Source: Bacillus zhangzhouensis (GTDB lineage Bacteria > Bacillota > Bacilli > Bacillales > Bacillaceae). Taken from it: DNA of 64,000 nt. Within the stretch, counting starts at the first letter, position 1, and the number at the start of each line of letters is the position of its first letter. The notes below the pieces were generated by a model, which saw nothing but the letters and a program-made list of their open reading frames with translations, did no database searches and was not told the DNA's origin. This document shows, piece by piece, positions 32,141-40,178 of this stretch. A program made the translations under genes and the position numbers. Location of the stretch: the NCBI GenBank assembly GCA_025809375.1, contig CP099514.1:1550001-1614000 (forward strand), given 5' to 3'.

Positions 32141-32169
32141 ATCATAATATTAAAAGCGCTTTCAGTCAA
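32141..32169 (-). promoter_or_regulatory. iol operon promoter overlapping a CcpA cre site
   Basis: Read leftward: -35 TTGACT (32169-32164), 17-bp spacer and -10 TATGAT (32146-32141). The spacer contains TGAAAGCGCTTTTA (32164-32151), one base off the cre consensus TGWAANCGNTNWCA, so glucose repression through CcpA is expected. Confidence 0.75.
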
Positions 32170-32201
32170 TTGTTTTTCTGGATTTTTTGTGATTTTGTAT
32201 A

Positions 32202-32239
32202 AAAAGACCTGATGGCATTTGCACATCAGGTCTTTTTTT
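32202..32239. terminator. Strong bidirectional terminator upstream of iol
   Basis: AAAAGACCTGATG / CATCAGGTC perfect stem with A run before and T run after. It ends the small peptide gene and insulates the iol promoter. Confidence 0.9.
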
Positions 32240-32251
32240 CTTGTTCTTTTA

Positions 32252-32344
32252 TTATAGATTTGACTTAATCTTAATGATAGATTCTCCATAATGCTTCATG
32301 GATTCTTTTAGTTCTTCAATAAACTTTTTCGCATAAGTTTTCAT
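32252..32344 (-). CDS. 30-residue amphipathic cationic peptide
   Basis: A 30-codon ORF beginning [20 protein letters not shown]. It has seven Lys, four Glu and one His; hydrophobic residues recur every three to four positions, suggesting an amphipathic helix with net positive charge. No signal peptide and no family recognised. GAAGGAG lies 10 bp before the ATG, a sigma-A-like promoter (TTGCAA, 17 bp, CATAAT) lies about 35 bp upstream of the ATG, and a strong terminator follows, so the unit looks complete. It could be an antimicrobial or toxin peptide or a small regulator; none of these is shown. Confidence 0.55.
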   Translation of the reverse strand: MKTYAKKFIEELKESMKHYGESIIKIKSNL

Positions 32345-32377
32345 AATGAATGACTCCTTCGTTTTTCAGATTCTTTC

Positions 32378-32406
32378 ATTATGAAGATAGTGTGTTCTTT
32401 TTGCAA
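32378..32406 (-). promoter_or_regulatory. Promoter of the 30-aa peptide gene
   Basis: Read leftward: -35 TTGCAA (32406-32401), 17-bp spacer, -10 CATAAT (32383-32378). Confidence 0.5.
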
Positions 32407-32692
32407 AACGGATGAAGGCGTATACAATCTGTCAATTCATCCATTTGGCTCTTTTTCCTGTGATTTTCACCCACTTCTATTTTTTTGAAAAAGAGTGAAT
32501 GCACGATTAATGTGACGACGGGGGTGAAGTGCTATATTTCGTGACCAACTAGCCAAGTTGGCCTTTTCGCTGCACAACACTAAGCTTCTGTAAATCTTCT
32601 ATTGATAGATAAGATGTTGTGTGAAGCAGTATAGATAGCAAAGTAGTGCCCCTTTTGATTAAGTACAGTTGGAATTCCTCCTTTCTTCCCTT

Positions 32693-32795
32693 TGGTTATA
32701 ATGGGATCATGAATGTCCTGATAAATCTTTTTGAATACCTTTGATCCTTCACAATGCTTTTGTCATTTTTGATTACACATATGTACTGTTAAAAA
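32693..32795 (-). pseudogene. Decayed fragment of an LXG toxin gene
   Basis: This non-coding stretch matches codons of the intact LXG gene at about 34692-34800 (same strand). For example CAATGCTTTTGTCATTTTTG is nearly identical to CAATGCTTTTGGCATTTTTG, and the similarity runs on both sides with substitutions. No open frame remains. Around it, 32410-32690 shows nothing recognisable. Confidence 0.65.
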
Positions 32796-32844
32796 AAGCG
32801 GACACCAGATCAAGGCACTTAAGTGCTTAATGATCGGTGTCCGC
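32791..32844 (-). terminator. Terminator of the LXG/immunity operon
   Basis: Long stem GCGGACACC-GATC / GATC-GGTGTCCGC with an inner palindrome (GCACTTAAGTGC); read leftward it ends in TTTTTTT. Confidence 0.85.
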
Positions 32845-32972
32845 AGGTTCTTGTTTCTGAACAACATATTCCGTTCGTTTAGCTAATTTCTATCATACAT
32901 GATTCTCACAAAAATCGGTGATCATTGTAAAGTGAAATTTCAACCAACGAACCTTTCATTTACTACGAATTT

Positions 32973-33383
32973 TTATAATTTGTTTTGTTGTAAAAATGCT
33001 TCTAAAATCTTTTTAATAGGTAAACTAGCATTTTTTAATAACTTCTCTATTTTGTCCTTTATTTGCTTATTAGAAGCAATTATTTCTTTATACTCGTCTC
33101 CATCAAAAGAACGTAAAGAGTCTATTGCATATTCAGCCACTTCATCACTCTCATTAAGTAAATCTAATAATAAATTAAATCCATATACTCCGTTATCTTC
33201 ATCTATACAGTAAGCCAATCTAATTTTATATTTGTCATCTTTATCTTTTAATCCTCGAATTAAATTCTCCCAATCAATATTAGTAAACTCACTCATCAAT
33301 TCTTGCACATACATAAATTCATCGTCATAAAAGTAATTATCTGCGCTATTTTCAGATAATACTGCATCTACTTTTTTGTACAT
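32973..33383 (-). CDS. Putative immunity protein for the LXG toxin
   Basis: 136 aa, acidic and helical, with no signal peptide or enzyme motif (DDEFMYVQELMSEFTNIDWE, LLDLLNESDEVAEYAIDSL). The repeating helix pairs resemble HEAT-like immunity proteins. Its place 13 bp downstream of the toxin gene on the same strand, before the operon terminator, is the classical position of the cognate immunity gene. The role is inferred from position only. Confidence 0.65.
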   Translation of the reverse strand: MYKKVDAVLSENSADNYFYDDEFMYVQELMSEFTNIDWENLIRGLKDKDDKYKIRLAYCIDEDNGVYGFNLLLDLLNESDEVAEYAIDSLRSFDGDEYKEIIASNKQIKDKIEKLLKNASLPIKKILEAFLQQNKL

Positions 33384-33396
33384 TCACTTTCCTCCT

Positions 33397-35064
33397 CTAT
33401 TTATTAAAACCACCTGGTAATGGAGCATTAATTTGTCCTGTTGGGTAGCCACTAACTACCGTATCACCTATTTTAATAACATCAATTTCTACACCATCAA
33501 CAATTCCCCTATGGAAAGTTGCTCCATCTCTACCTCTAATACTTATTGGAGGAGAGTTACCAATATCAGTTATACTATCTAAGATTTTAATATCATTCCA
33601 ACCTTCAGGAAATATTGTACTTTTTTTTATTTTTGAAAGATTCCTATCAGGAAATTGAGTTATATATTTTATATCTTTTGTACCATCAGGATTGATTTTA
33701 ATAACTTCTGTAGCATAGTTAGAATGGCTATTATTAATGTTCGATGAATGCCCCCCAATAATTTCATTTTTATTAGGGTTCTTTCTCTGTCCCAAAAGGA
33801 TTTTTTCTTTCATTTCAGGTGTAATAATTGATTTAACTTCGCTGATTGGCTTACTTTTATTAATCGTACCCTTAATCCCCATCTTCCCTTGAAACCCTTT
33901 TGCTCCAAACGGCAAAAGCATTCCAAGCGCCGCATTCATACTCGCTTCCTGCTGTTCTTTCGAGATCTTATTTCCAAACATGTCTCTCCCTGTAATCGCT
34001 TCGCTGAAGCCGTTCGTGGCTGTGAGGCCATATAAGCCTTTTTGAGATATTTTTAGGGCGTCAAAAGATTTTTGTGATGTTTTGTAAACGTCAACCGCTC
34101 TCACTGCGGCTGATGTGGCTTGAGTCGTTTTATAGACGGCTTTTCCGCCTTTGAAAATGCGTCCTGCCCAGCCAACGATCGGGATGTAGCCGGCGGCTGC
34201 CATGCCGCCTGCGGCGACTCGCTGTCCTGCCGTGAGTTTTTCACCTGTGATTGGATCAATGCCCGTTGCGGCACGTTTTGCATCGTTCACGCCAGTCAGT
34301 TCATTCACGATATTTCCGCCATAATCAAGTGCTTTTTCATACCAAGGGCGGTTGGCGAGCGCTTCTTGTTCCTTTGCGATTTCGCGGGCTTCTTCTTGTT
34401 CTTTTTTGATTTTGAGATATTCGGAAGTTTGCTTCTCAATATCGCTTTTTGCCTTGTAGATGTCGCTATTTTGATACGCTTTCTTGTCAAAATTCATAGG
34501 CGAAATCGTTTTTCCGTCATTTGTGGCATTCATCATTTCAGCGTACAATGCCATTGTAGCTTGCTGCTCTGTCTCTGACAAAGCATACTCATCTTTTAAA
34601 TTTTGATCAAGCTCTCTTAGGTCTTTGACCGTCTTTTTTCGTTCATCTTCCGCATCTTCTATCTTTTCATCAAAAGTTTGGCTATCAAATACCTCCAGAG
34701 AAATGAGATCATCAATGTCTTGAAAAATCGTTTTGAGTGCCTTTTTTTGATCCTTTACAATGCTTTTGGCATTTTTGATGCCCATATGTACTGCGTTATC
34801 TAAAAAGTGTTCTTCTACAAAGGTATTTCCGCCAAAGCTTGTATCATCAAGCGTTCCAGAAACACCTTCATGAAAGGCTTTTTGCTTATCAATGAAGCTG
34901 ATAAACATATCTACATTTCCAGCCAGCTCTTGATAAAAGCTTTTAATGTGATCGGCGCCTTTTCCAGTGAAATCATCACCAAGGTTGGCAACACCTTGTA
35001 ATGCCTTTTTTAAATCGACCATTTGTTCGCGGAGTTCCTGATAGTGTTTTGCTCTTGTCTCCAT
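33397..35064 (-). CDS. LXG-domain polymorphic toxin with EndoU-like nuclease C-terminus
   Basis: At least 555 aa. The N-terminal LXG domain (AKHYQELREQMVDLKKALQ, WxG-like helices to about residue 230) targets export by the type VII system. A pre-toxin linker follows (ELTGVNDAKRAATGIDPITG, KLTAGQRVAAGGMAAAGYIP). The C-terminal ~120 residues have an EndoU-like pattern: EIIGGHSSN, KKSTIFPEGW and VIKIGDTVVSGYP, suggesting an RNase. The ATG used has no ribosome site. Homology of LXG N-termini continues 13 codons upstream (GKILDAKALTSA) to a CTG at 35103 placed 9 bp after GGAAGGAG, so the real protein may start there. Confidence 0.88.
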   Translation of the reverse strand: METRAKHYQELREQMVDLKKALQGVANLGDDFTGKGADHIKSFYQELAGNVDMFISFIDKQKAFHEGVSGTLDDTSFGGNTFVEEHFLDNAVHMGIKNAKSIVKDQKKALKTIFQDIDDLISLEVFDSQTFDEKIEDAEDERKKTVKDLRELDQNLKDEYALSETEQQATMALYAEMMNATNDGKTISPMNFDKKAYQNSDIYKAKSDIEKQTSEYLKIKKEQEEAREIAKEQEALANRPWYEKALDYGGNIVNELTGVNDAKRAATGIDPITGEKLTAGQRVAAGGMAAAGYIPIVGWAGRIFKGGKAVYKTTQATSAAVRAVDVYKTSQKSFDALKISQKGLYGLTATNGFSEAITGRDMFGNKISKEQQEASMNAALGMLLPFGAKGFQGKMGIKGTINKSKPISEVKSIITPEMKEKILLGQRKNPNKNEIIGGHSSNINNSHSNYATEVIKINPDGTKDIKYITQFPDRNLSKIKKSTIFPEGWNDIKILDSITDIGNSPPISIRGRDGATFHRGIVDGVEIDVIKIGDTVVSGYPTGQINAPLPGGFNK

Positions 35065-35202
35065 GGCACTGGTTAATGCTTTTGCATCAAGTATCTTGCC
35101 CAGAAGAAGTCACTCCTTCCTATTCATTGACAAGGTCAATTTTACCAACATGATGCTTGTCATGAAATAGGAATAAAGATACAAAAACAGTACTTATTAT
35201 GG

Positions 35203-35404
35203 ATCAGTCATTGGCGGTATGATAGGTGGAACGATGCAGACGAAAGTGCCTTTCAGACGTCTTATGACGATCTCTGTTATTTCATTTTTCGCTGGGATGC
35301 TGCTGCTTGCCAATATGTCACCAGATACAGCGAGACTGTGGCTCACACTCTTTATGATAATATCTGGCTTCAGCTTCTCTCTTCTGCCGTCAGTTTCAAT
35401 GTGA
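35203..35404 (+). pseudogene. Internal fragment of an MFS multidrug transporter
   Basis: Reads SVIGGMIGGTMQTKVPFRRL, then TISVISFFAGMLLLANMSPD, TARLWLTLFM and SGFSFSLLPSVSM before a stop. This is the central region of 14-helix DHA2-type exporters. Neither end of the gene is present. Confidence 0.7.
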
Positions 35405-35436
35405 AAAAGCAGAGCGATAGCAGCTCTGCTTTTTTT
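35404..35436. terminator. Bidirectional terminator after the PTS operon
   Basis: AAAAAGCAGAGC / GCTCTGCTTTTT stem with T run; located just past the aldolase stop. Confidence 0.88.
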
Positions 35437-35440
35437 CGTC

Positions 35441-36310
35441 TCATTGATATAATGGATGGGCTTTGCCCTCACTGCCAACAATTCGTATTTTCGATTGGAC
35501 CATGTCTTTTGCTGCTTGTTTTGCTTTTTGTAAATACATACGCGGATCTAAGCTTTCAGGTTCATTTGAGAAATGATCACGTATGGCCTCGGAGTATGCA
35601 TTTTTCAGTTCAGTTGAGACATTCACCTTTGCCATTCCAAGTGCAACGCATCGCTTAACATCCTCATCTGGTACAGCGGAACCACCATGCAGGACAAGTG
35701 GAACATCGACCAGCGTTGCAATTTGTTCAATGCGGGCAAAGTCAATATCCGGCACCCCTTTATAAATGCCGTGGGCAGTACCAATCGCAGGCGCTAAAGT
35801 GGGCACCCCAGTTTCTTCTACAAATTGACGGCATTCTGATGGAACAGCTTTTTCAGCATCCTTTTCGTCGACGACGATATCATCTTCTACGCCGCCTACC
35901 TTGCCTAGCTCTGCTTCGACATTTACACCGACTTTTAATGCAAGGTCCACGACTTCTTTTGTGCGGCGTACATTTTCTTCATATGAATGCATGGATGCAT
36001 CGATCATAACGGATGTATATCCAGCTCGAATACAGGTGAGAATCACATCAAAGTCCGTGCAGTGATCCAGGTGAAGACCGATGGGGATTTGATATTGATC
36101 AGCCGCCGCCTTTACTGTATCTGCAATCGCTTTTGCTCCAAGAGATTGAACGGTTCCAACCGTGGTTTGCAAAATCACAGGTGACTTTAATTCTGCGGCA
36201 GTTTCGAGGACCCAATAGATACTGTCAAAGGAGTGCACATTGAATGCCACAATTCCGTATTTTTCTTTTTTTGCAGCCTCAAGCATCGGTGTTGTTGAAA
36301 GTAAAGGCAT
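35441..36310 (-). CDS. Class II ketose-bisphosphate aldolase
   Basis: 289 aa. Zinc/catalytic motif GLHLDHCTDFDVILTCIRAG, VEAELGKVGG, APAIGTAHGIYKG with a zinc His, and phosphate-binding VLHGGSAVP and KVNVSTELK. It splits fructose- or tagatose-1,6-bisphosphate into triose phosphates. ATG at 36310 has AGAGG 10 bp upstream and begins 2 bp after the EIIA stop. As part of a PTS/kinase operon it completes a private route: ketose in, 1-phosphate, 1,6-bisphosphate, trioses. Fructose or tagatose are both possible. Confidence 0.88.
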   Translation of the reverse strand: MPLLSTTPMLEAAKKEKYGIVAFNVHSFDSIYWVLETAAELKSPVILQTTVGTVQSLGAKAIADTVKAAADQYQIPIGLHLDHCTDFDVILTCIRAGYTSVMIDASMHSYEENVRRTKEVVDLALKVGVNVEAELGKVGGVEDDIVVDEKDAEKAVPSECRQFVEETGVPTLAPAIGTAHGIYKGVPDIDFARIEQIATLVDVPLVLHGGSAVPDEDVKRCVALGMAKVNVSTELKNAYSEAIRDHFSNEPESLDPRMYLQKAKQAAKDMVQSKIRIVGSEGKAHPLYQ

Positions 36311-36312
36311 GA

Positions 36313-36771
36313 TCAAACATCCTCTCTCGTTAAAATATCTGTTTCTAATACAGCAAGCATGTCTTCATTTGTTCTTGTTTCCAGCAGTTTTTGTCGTGTC
36401 GCTTCATCCATTAAGCCTCGTGAAAGCGCAGAAAGAGCCTTTAAATGAGTGGTCCCTGCTTCATTTTTTGGGATCAATAAAGATAAGAAGAAAAAGCAAG
36501 GCTTCCCATCAAAAGCGTCCCATTCAATACCTGTTTCTGTACGGACAATTACAAGTGCTGGTTTCGTGATGGCTTCTGTTTGTGTATGCGGAATGGCAAA
36601 ACCATCTTGAAACCCGGTTGTACTAAGGGCTTCTCTTTCCGCTAAGCCTTTTTTGACATCCTCTGGTGATGTGCAAATACCTGCTTTGTAGGCAATGTCA
36701 GCAATGGCTGCGAACACACCAGCCTGTGAAGAAGCTGTTTCGTGAAGATTCATATAGATATGTTCCATCAT
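36313..36771 (-). CDS. PTS fructose/mannitol-type EIIA component
   Basis: 152-residue PTS_EIIA_2 domain; phospho-accepting His62 is in GFAIPHTQTEAI. It accepts phosphate from HPr and passes it to the EIIB of the preceding gene. In B. subtilis FruA the three domains are fused; here EIIA is separate. Two adjacent ATG codons; the second is 3 bp downstream. Confidence 0.9.
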   Translation of the reverse strand: MMEHIYMNLHETASSQAGVFAAIADIAYKAGICTSPEDVKKGLAEREALSTTGFQDGFAIPHTQTEAITKPALVIVRTETGIEWDAFDGKPCFFFLSLLIPKNEAGTTHLKALSALSRGLMDEATRQKLLETRTNEDMLAVLETDILTREDV

Positions 36772-36786
36772 TTCTTTTCCTCCCTT

Positions 36787-38187
36787 TTAAACTGCGGGTT
36801 TGTCTATTTTTTTACGATAAAGTCCGTATAGAATCGCACCTACAAATGATCCGATTAGTATGGAAAGCACCCATTGAAATGCACCTGTGACGACTGGAAG
36901 GACAAGAAATCCACCATGCGGAGCAGGAACCTGTACACCCAATAGATAAGTCAATATCGCAGAGATGGCCGAGCCAAACATAATAATTGGCAGGACAACG
37001 ACTGGGTTTTTTGCCGCAAATGGGATGGCTCCTTCTGTAATATGTGTCGCCCCCAGAATATAGTTGATTGCCCCAGCATTTCGTTCTTGTGGCGTGAAAT
37101 GTTTTCGGAAAATGGTTGTAGCAATCGCAATGATAAGCGGTGGTGTGATACATGCTGCCGACACACCTGCCATAAAGTAAAGGTTGCCTTGTGCAAGTAA
37201 AGCCGTTCCTGTAACATAAGCTGCTTTGTTAAATGGACCGCCCATATCAAATCCACACATTGCTCCTACAATGAAGCCTAAAAGCAGCGGATTTGTGGAT
37301 TGTACAGATGAGAGAAAATCCATTAAGGAATTATTTAGTCCTGTGATTGGGACTAATAACGGGGTCATGACAGCTCCAATTAAGAAAATACCGATGACAG
37401 GATAGATGAAGATCGATTTTAATCCATCAAGTGATGCTGGTAATTTTTGAAGCAGGAATTGAAGCAATAAAATGATATATCCTGCTGCAAAACCTGCGAT
37501 AATACCGCCTAAAAAACCAGCCCCTCCATCATTGGCAAGGAGCCCTCCTATAAATCCAACGACCATCCCTGGGCGTTTTGCGATCGAATCAGCGATAAAT
37601 GCTGCTAAAATTGGTACCATTAAGCTGAAGCCAAGTTCGCCAATGCTTTTTAAATAGGCAGCAAACGGATGATATGTTTCGTGCTTAGGATCAGCGGAGT
37701 AGATTCCGAATAGGAAGGAAATAGCAATCAAGACCCCGCCTCCAACGACAAATGGCAGCATGTGTGATACACCGTTCATTAAATGCTTATAGATGGTGTG
37801 TATCCATTTATTCGCCGACTTTTGTTGAGAGGGTTTTTCTGTTCCAGAAGCTCTTTCTTTCCCTTGATGAACGGGAGCATCTCCATTTATAATGCTCTGA
37901 ATCAGCTCAGCTGGCGTGTGAATGCCTTTGGCTACAGGCACTTCAATGAGTGGTTTGCCGTGAAAACGGTCTGTGTGCACATCTTTGTCGGCTGCCACAA
38001 TGACCCCATCTGCTTCCATAATGTCTTGATCAGTTAAAGCGTTTTCAATTCCTACTTGACCATGCGTTTCGACTTTGATGTCGACCCCTAGTTGCTCAGC
38101 AGCGATTTTTAATGCTTCAGCTGCCATGAATGTGTGTGCAATGCCTGTTGGACAGCCGGTTGCAGCGACAATTTTTTTGCGGCTCAT
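36787..38187 (-). CDS. PTS fructose-family EIIBC permease
   Basis: 466 aa. N-terminal EIIB domain with phospho-Cys12 in AATGCPTGIAHTFMAAE, linker, then an EIIC domain of about nine to ten helices (HMLPFVVGGGVLIAISFLFG, GGLLANDGGAGFLGGIIAGF, GAINYILGATHITEGAIPFA). Imports a ketose as its 1-phosphate. Operon neighbours are a PfkB kinase upstream and EIIA and aldolase downstream. Confidence 0.92.
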   Translation of the reverse strand: MSRKKIVAATGCPTGIAHTFMAAEALKIAAEQLGVDIKVETHGQVGIENALTDQDIMEADGVIVAADKDVHTDRFHGKPLIEVPVAKGIHTPAELIQSIINGDAPVHQGKERASGTEKPSQQKSANKWIHTIYKHLMNGVSHMLPFVVGGGVLIAISFLFGIYSADPKHETYHPFAAYLKSIGELGFSLMVPILAAFIADSIAKRPGMVVGFIGGLLANDGGAGFLGGIIAGFAAGYIILLLQFLLQKLPASLDGLKSIFIYPVIGIFLIGAVMTPLLVPITGLNNSLMDFLSSVQSTNPLLLGFIVGAMCGFDMGGPFNKAAYVTGTALLAQGNLYFMAGVSAACITPPLIIAIATTIFRKHFTPQERNAGAINYILGATHITEGAIPFAAKNPVVVLPIIMFGSAISAILTYLLGVQVPAPHGGFLVLPVVTGAFQWVLSILIGSFVGAILYGLYRKKIDKPAV

Positions 38188-38199
38188 GTGTATTCCCCC

Positions 38200-39114
38200 T
38201 TATATCTTCTGAATGTGTACTTGCTCAATCAATGAATCAATGTCATGTAAATCACTTAAGCCTTTCGAGAACGCAGTAGAGGCTCCTGTTGCAATGCCGT
38301 AGCGTAAGCATTCTTCAGGTGAACGTCCTTCAAGGTGTTTACTAAGAAAAGCTGCGAGCATCGCATCTCCAGAACAAGCTGTGTTGACCACAGTGCCTAT
38401 TGGTGCGTTTCCTTTAAACACTGCGTCCTTCGTCATGAATAAAGCTCCTTCCTCGCCACGTGAAATAAGCACTTGCTCTGCACCCATCTCAATGAGCTTT
38501 TCTCCTGATTGAATGAGTTCTTTTTCTGACAAAGGATGTGTTTTGCCAAAAAAAGCAGCAAGTTCTTCTTCATTCGGTTTTAATAAATACGGCTTGTATG
38601 GAAGCGTCTCAAGAACTGCTGCAGAGCTTGTATCTAAAATGAATTTGACGCTCTGCTGACGGCAAATAGCTGCTACTTCTGAAAAGATGCTGGCAGGAAC
38701 GCCCTTTGGCAGACTGCCTGACATGATGAGGATGCCTCCCTGCGGGATAGCCGCAATTTTTTCACGAAAGGTGTGAAGCGCTTTTGCTTCAATCGCAGGG
38801 CCCTGATTCACGAGCTTGTATTCTTCTGTCGTATTGATAAAAACATTAATGCGTGTAATTCCTTCAACCGAGATAAAATCGGTCTGAATGGAGAGATCCT
38901 TTAAGGATTGTTCAATATAAGAGCCTGAAAATCCAGCGATAAATCCTAATGCAGTGCTGGTGAAGCCATATTTCTTTAGCATAATCGACACATTCACACC
39001 TTTTCCATTCGGCTGATAATCTTCATCTTCCGTGCGGTTGACTGCATTTGCCCGCATTTCTTTTAATGCAATATATAGGTCAATAGCAGGATTTAATGTG
39101 CAGGTATAAATCAA
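38200..39114 (-). CDS. 1-phosphofructokinase (PfkB family)
   Basis: 304 aa. Starts TTG ATT TAT ACC (MIYTCTLNPAIDLYI) 7 bp after GAAGGTGA. PfkB signatures: NGKGVNVSIMLKKYGF and the catalytic Asp in NTACSGDAMLAAFLSKHLEG; note CSGD where most homologues have GAGD. The substrate is probably fructose-1-phosphate delivered by the adjacent PTS; tagatose-6-phosphate kinase (LacC) is the alternative. First gene of the operon. Confidence 0.88.
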   Translation of the reverse strand: MIYTCTLNPAIDLYIALKEMRANAVNRTEDEDYQPNGKGVNVSIMLKKYGFTSTALGFIAGFSGSYIEQSLKDLSIQTDFISVEGITRINVFINTTEEYKLVNQGPAIEAKALHTFREKIAAIPQGGILIMSGSLPKGVPASIFSEVAAICRQQSVKFILDTSSAAVLETLPYKPYLLKPNEEELAAFFGKTHPLSEKELIQSGEKLIEMGAEQVLISRGEEGALFMTKDAVFKGNAPIGTVVNTACSGDAMLAAFLSKHLEGRSPEECLRYGIATGASTAFSKGLSDLHDIDSLIEQVHIQKI

Positions 39115-39165
39115 TTGGTTTCACCTTCTTTCTTTTCTCTAAAGAAAGTATCTCATACGATTCAG

Positions 39166-39198
39166 TGAAAATGTTTTCAGAATGTGTAAAGGTTTTCA
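39166..39198. promoter_or_regulatory. Two cre-like sites before the PTS operon
   Basis: TGAAAATGTTTTCA (39166-39179) and TGTAAAGGTTTTCA (39185-39198) each differ from the cre consensus TGWAANCGNTNWCA (second read in reverse complement) at one position. They lie 50-85 bp upstream of the kinase start. CcpA or the RpiR protein could bind them. Confidence 0.5.
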
Positions 39199-39204
39199 TG
39201 AGAA

Positions 39205-39236
39205 AAAGCCTTCGAGATCAAAGTCTCGAAGGCTTT
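39205..39236. terminator. Terminator after the RpiR gene
   Basis: AAAGCCTTCGAGA / TCTCGAAGGCTTT perfect 13-bp stem, six-base loop, T-rich on the leftward side. Confidence 0.88.
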
Positions 39237-39244
39237 CTTATTGG

Positions 39245-40021
39245 TTATTTCATTCGGATCACATAGGCATCGAGTAAAATGCGAGCAATGACATGAAGAG
39301 ATAGGCGGGATCTGACTTCATAATCTGGGAAGAAAGATTGTTCCCCTTTATATCCGACTAGTGTCATATCTGATATTTTGCTTAATGTAGAATCTATTCT
39401 TGTTGTGACAGTAATAGTTGTGACTTGCTTCATACTGAGGTTTTGACACGCTTCAACGAGCTCAGCTGTTTCGCCATTTAATGAAACAAAGATGGCAAGC
39501 TCGTTTTTATCAATGTCTCGCGATTTCAGCCGAATGATATTCGGATCGTCGTGTACTTCACATGTTTTCCCGATGAGCTGTAATTTGATGGTCATCTCTT
39601 TGGCGATCATCTCTGAGAAGCCTCTTCCGAAAATATAAATTTTGTCTGCATTATGTATTTTTTGAACGGCATCTTCAATTTGCCCAATACTTTGCAGCTG
39701 TATCGTTTTTAAAACCTCCTCTTCATTTTTCCGAATCGCTAGTTTGATGTCTTCATCAATATTTTTGAGCTGGTCGCTTGCATCTGTCATTTTCTTTTCT
39801 TGTTTCAATCGATATTTAAAGGATGTATAGCCGTTATAGCCCATTTTTTTCATCAGTCTGACAATCGTCGCTGTCGATACATTGGCTCTTTCGCTTAAAG
39901 TGACAATGGATAAGGTGGAGATATCTTCTAGATGCTGGTGAATATAATTGAGTAAATATCGTTCTGTTTCACTTAACGTTTGATACACATCACTTGGGAT
40001 GTTAAATAATGATTCATTCAA
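39245..40021 (-). CDS. RpiR-family transcriptional regulator
   Basis: 258 aa. N-terminal HTH_6 domain (LSERANVSTATIVRLMKKMGYNGYTSFKYRL) followed by a SIS sugar-isomerase domain (KIYIFGRGFSEMIAKEMTIKL, DKNELAIFVSLNGETAELVEA) that binds a phosphosugar. It is immediately upstream of and co-directional with the PTS operon but separated by a terminator, so it is its probable local regulator. RpiR control is unusual for fructose operons, which are commonly under DeoR-type FruR. Confidence 0.88.
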   Translation of the reverse strand: MNESLFNIPSDVYQTLSETERYLLNYIHQHLEDISTLSIVTLSERANVSTATIVRLMKKMGYNGYTSFKYRLKQEKKMTDASDQLKNIDEDIKLAIRKNEEEVLKTIQLQSIGQIEDAVQKIHNADKIYIFGRGFSEMIAKEMTIKLQLIGKTCEVHDDPNIIRLKSRDIDKNELAIFVSLNGETAELVEACQNLSMKQVTTITVTTRIDSTLSKISDMTLVGYKGEQSFFPDYEVRSRLSLHVIARILLDAYVIRMK

Positions 40022-40178
40022 TTCGATTCCCCCTTATTCATTTCATACTATAATTAAATGCCCAATAAAAACAAGATGATTCTTTTGTCTTATATTTAGA
40101 TGAAAGGCAAAATGAGTGAAATTTTATATTTTGACATAAACTAAAGAAAAGTTGTGTCTTTTGTGAAAGGAGATACGT

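Noticed and set aside
34120..34578. Plus-strand frame of 152 codons opposite the LXG gene
   Set aside because: Antisense shadow; the LXG, pre-toxin and EndoU-like motifs make the minus strand the coding one.
36951..37256. Additional minus-strand frames inside the PTS EIIBC gene
   Set aside because: Alternate frames of the same gene; the EIIBC frame carries all domain motifs.
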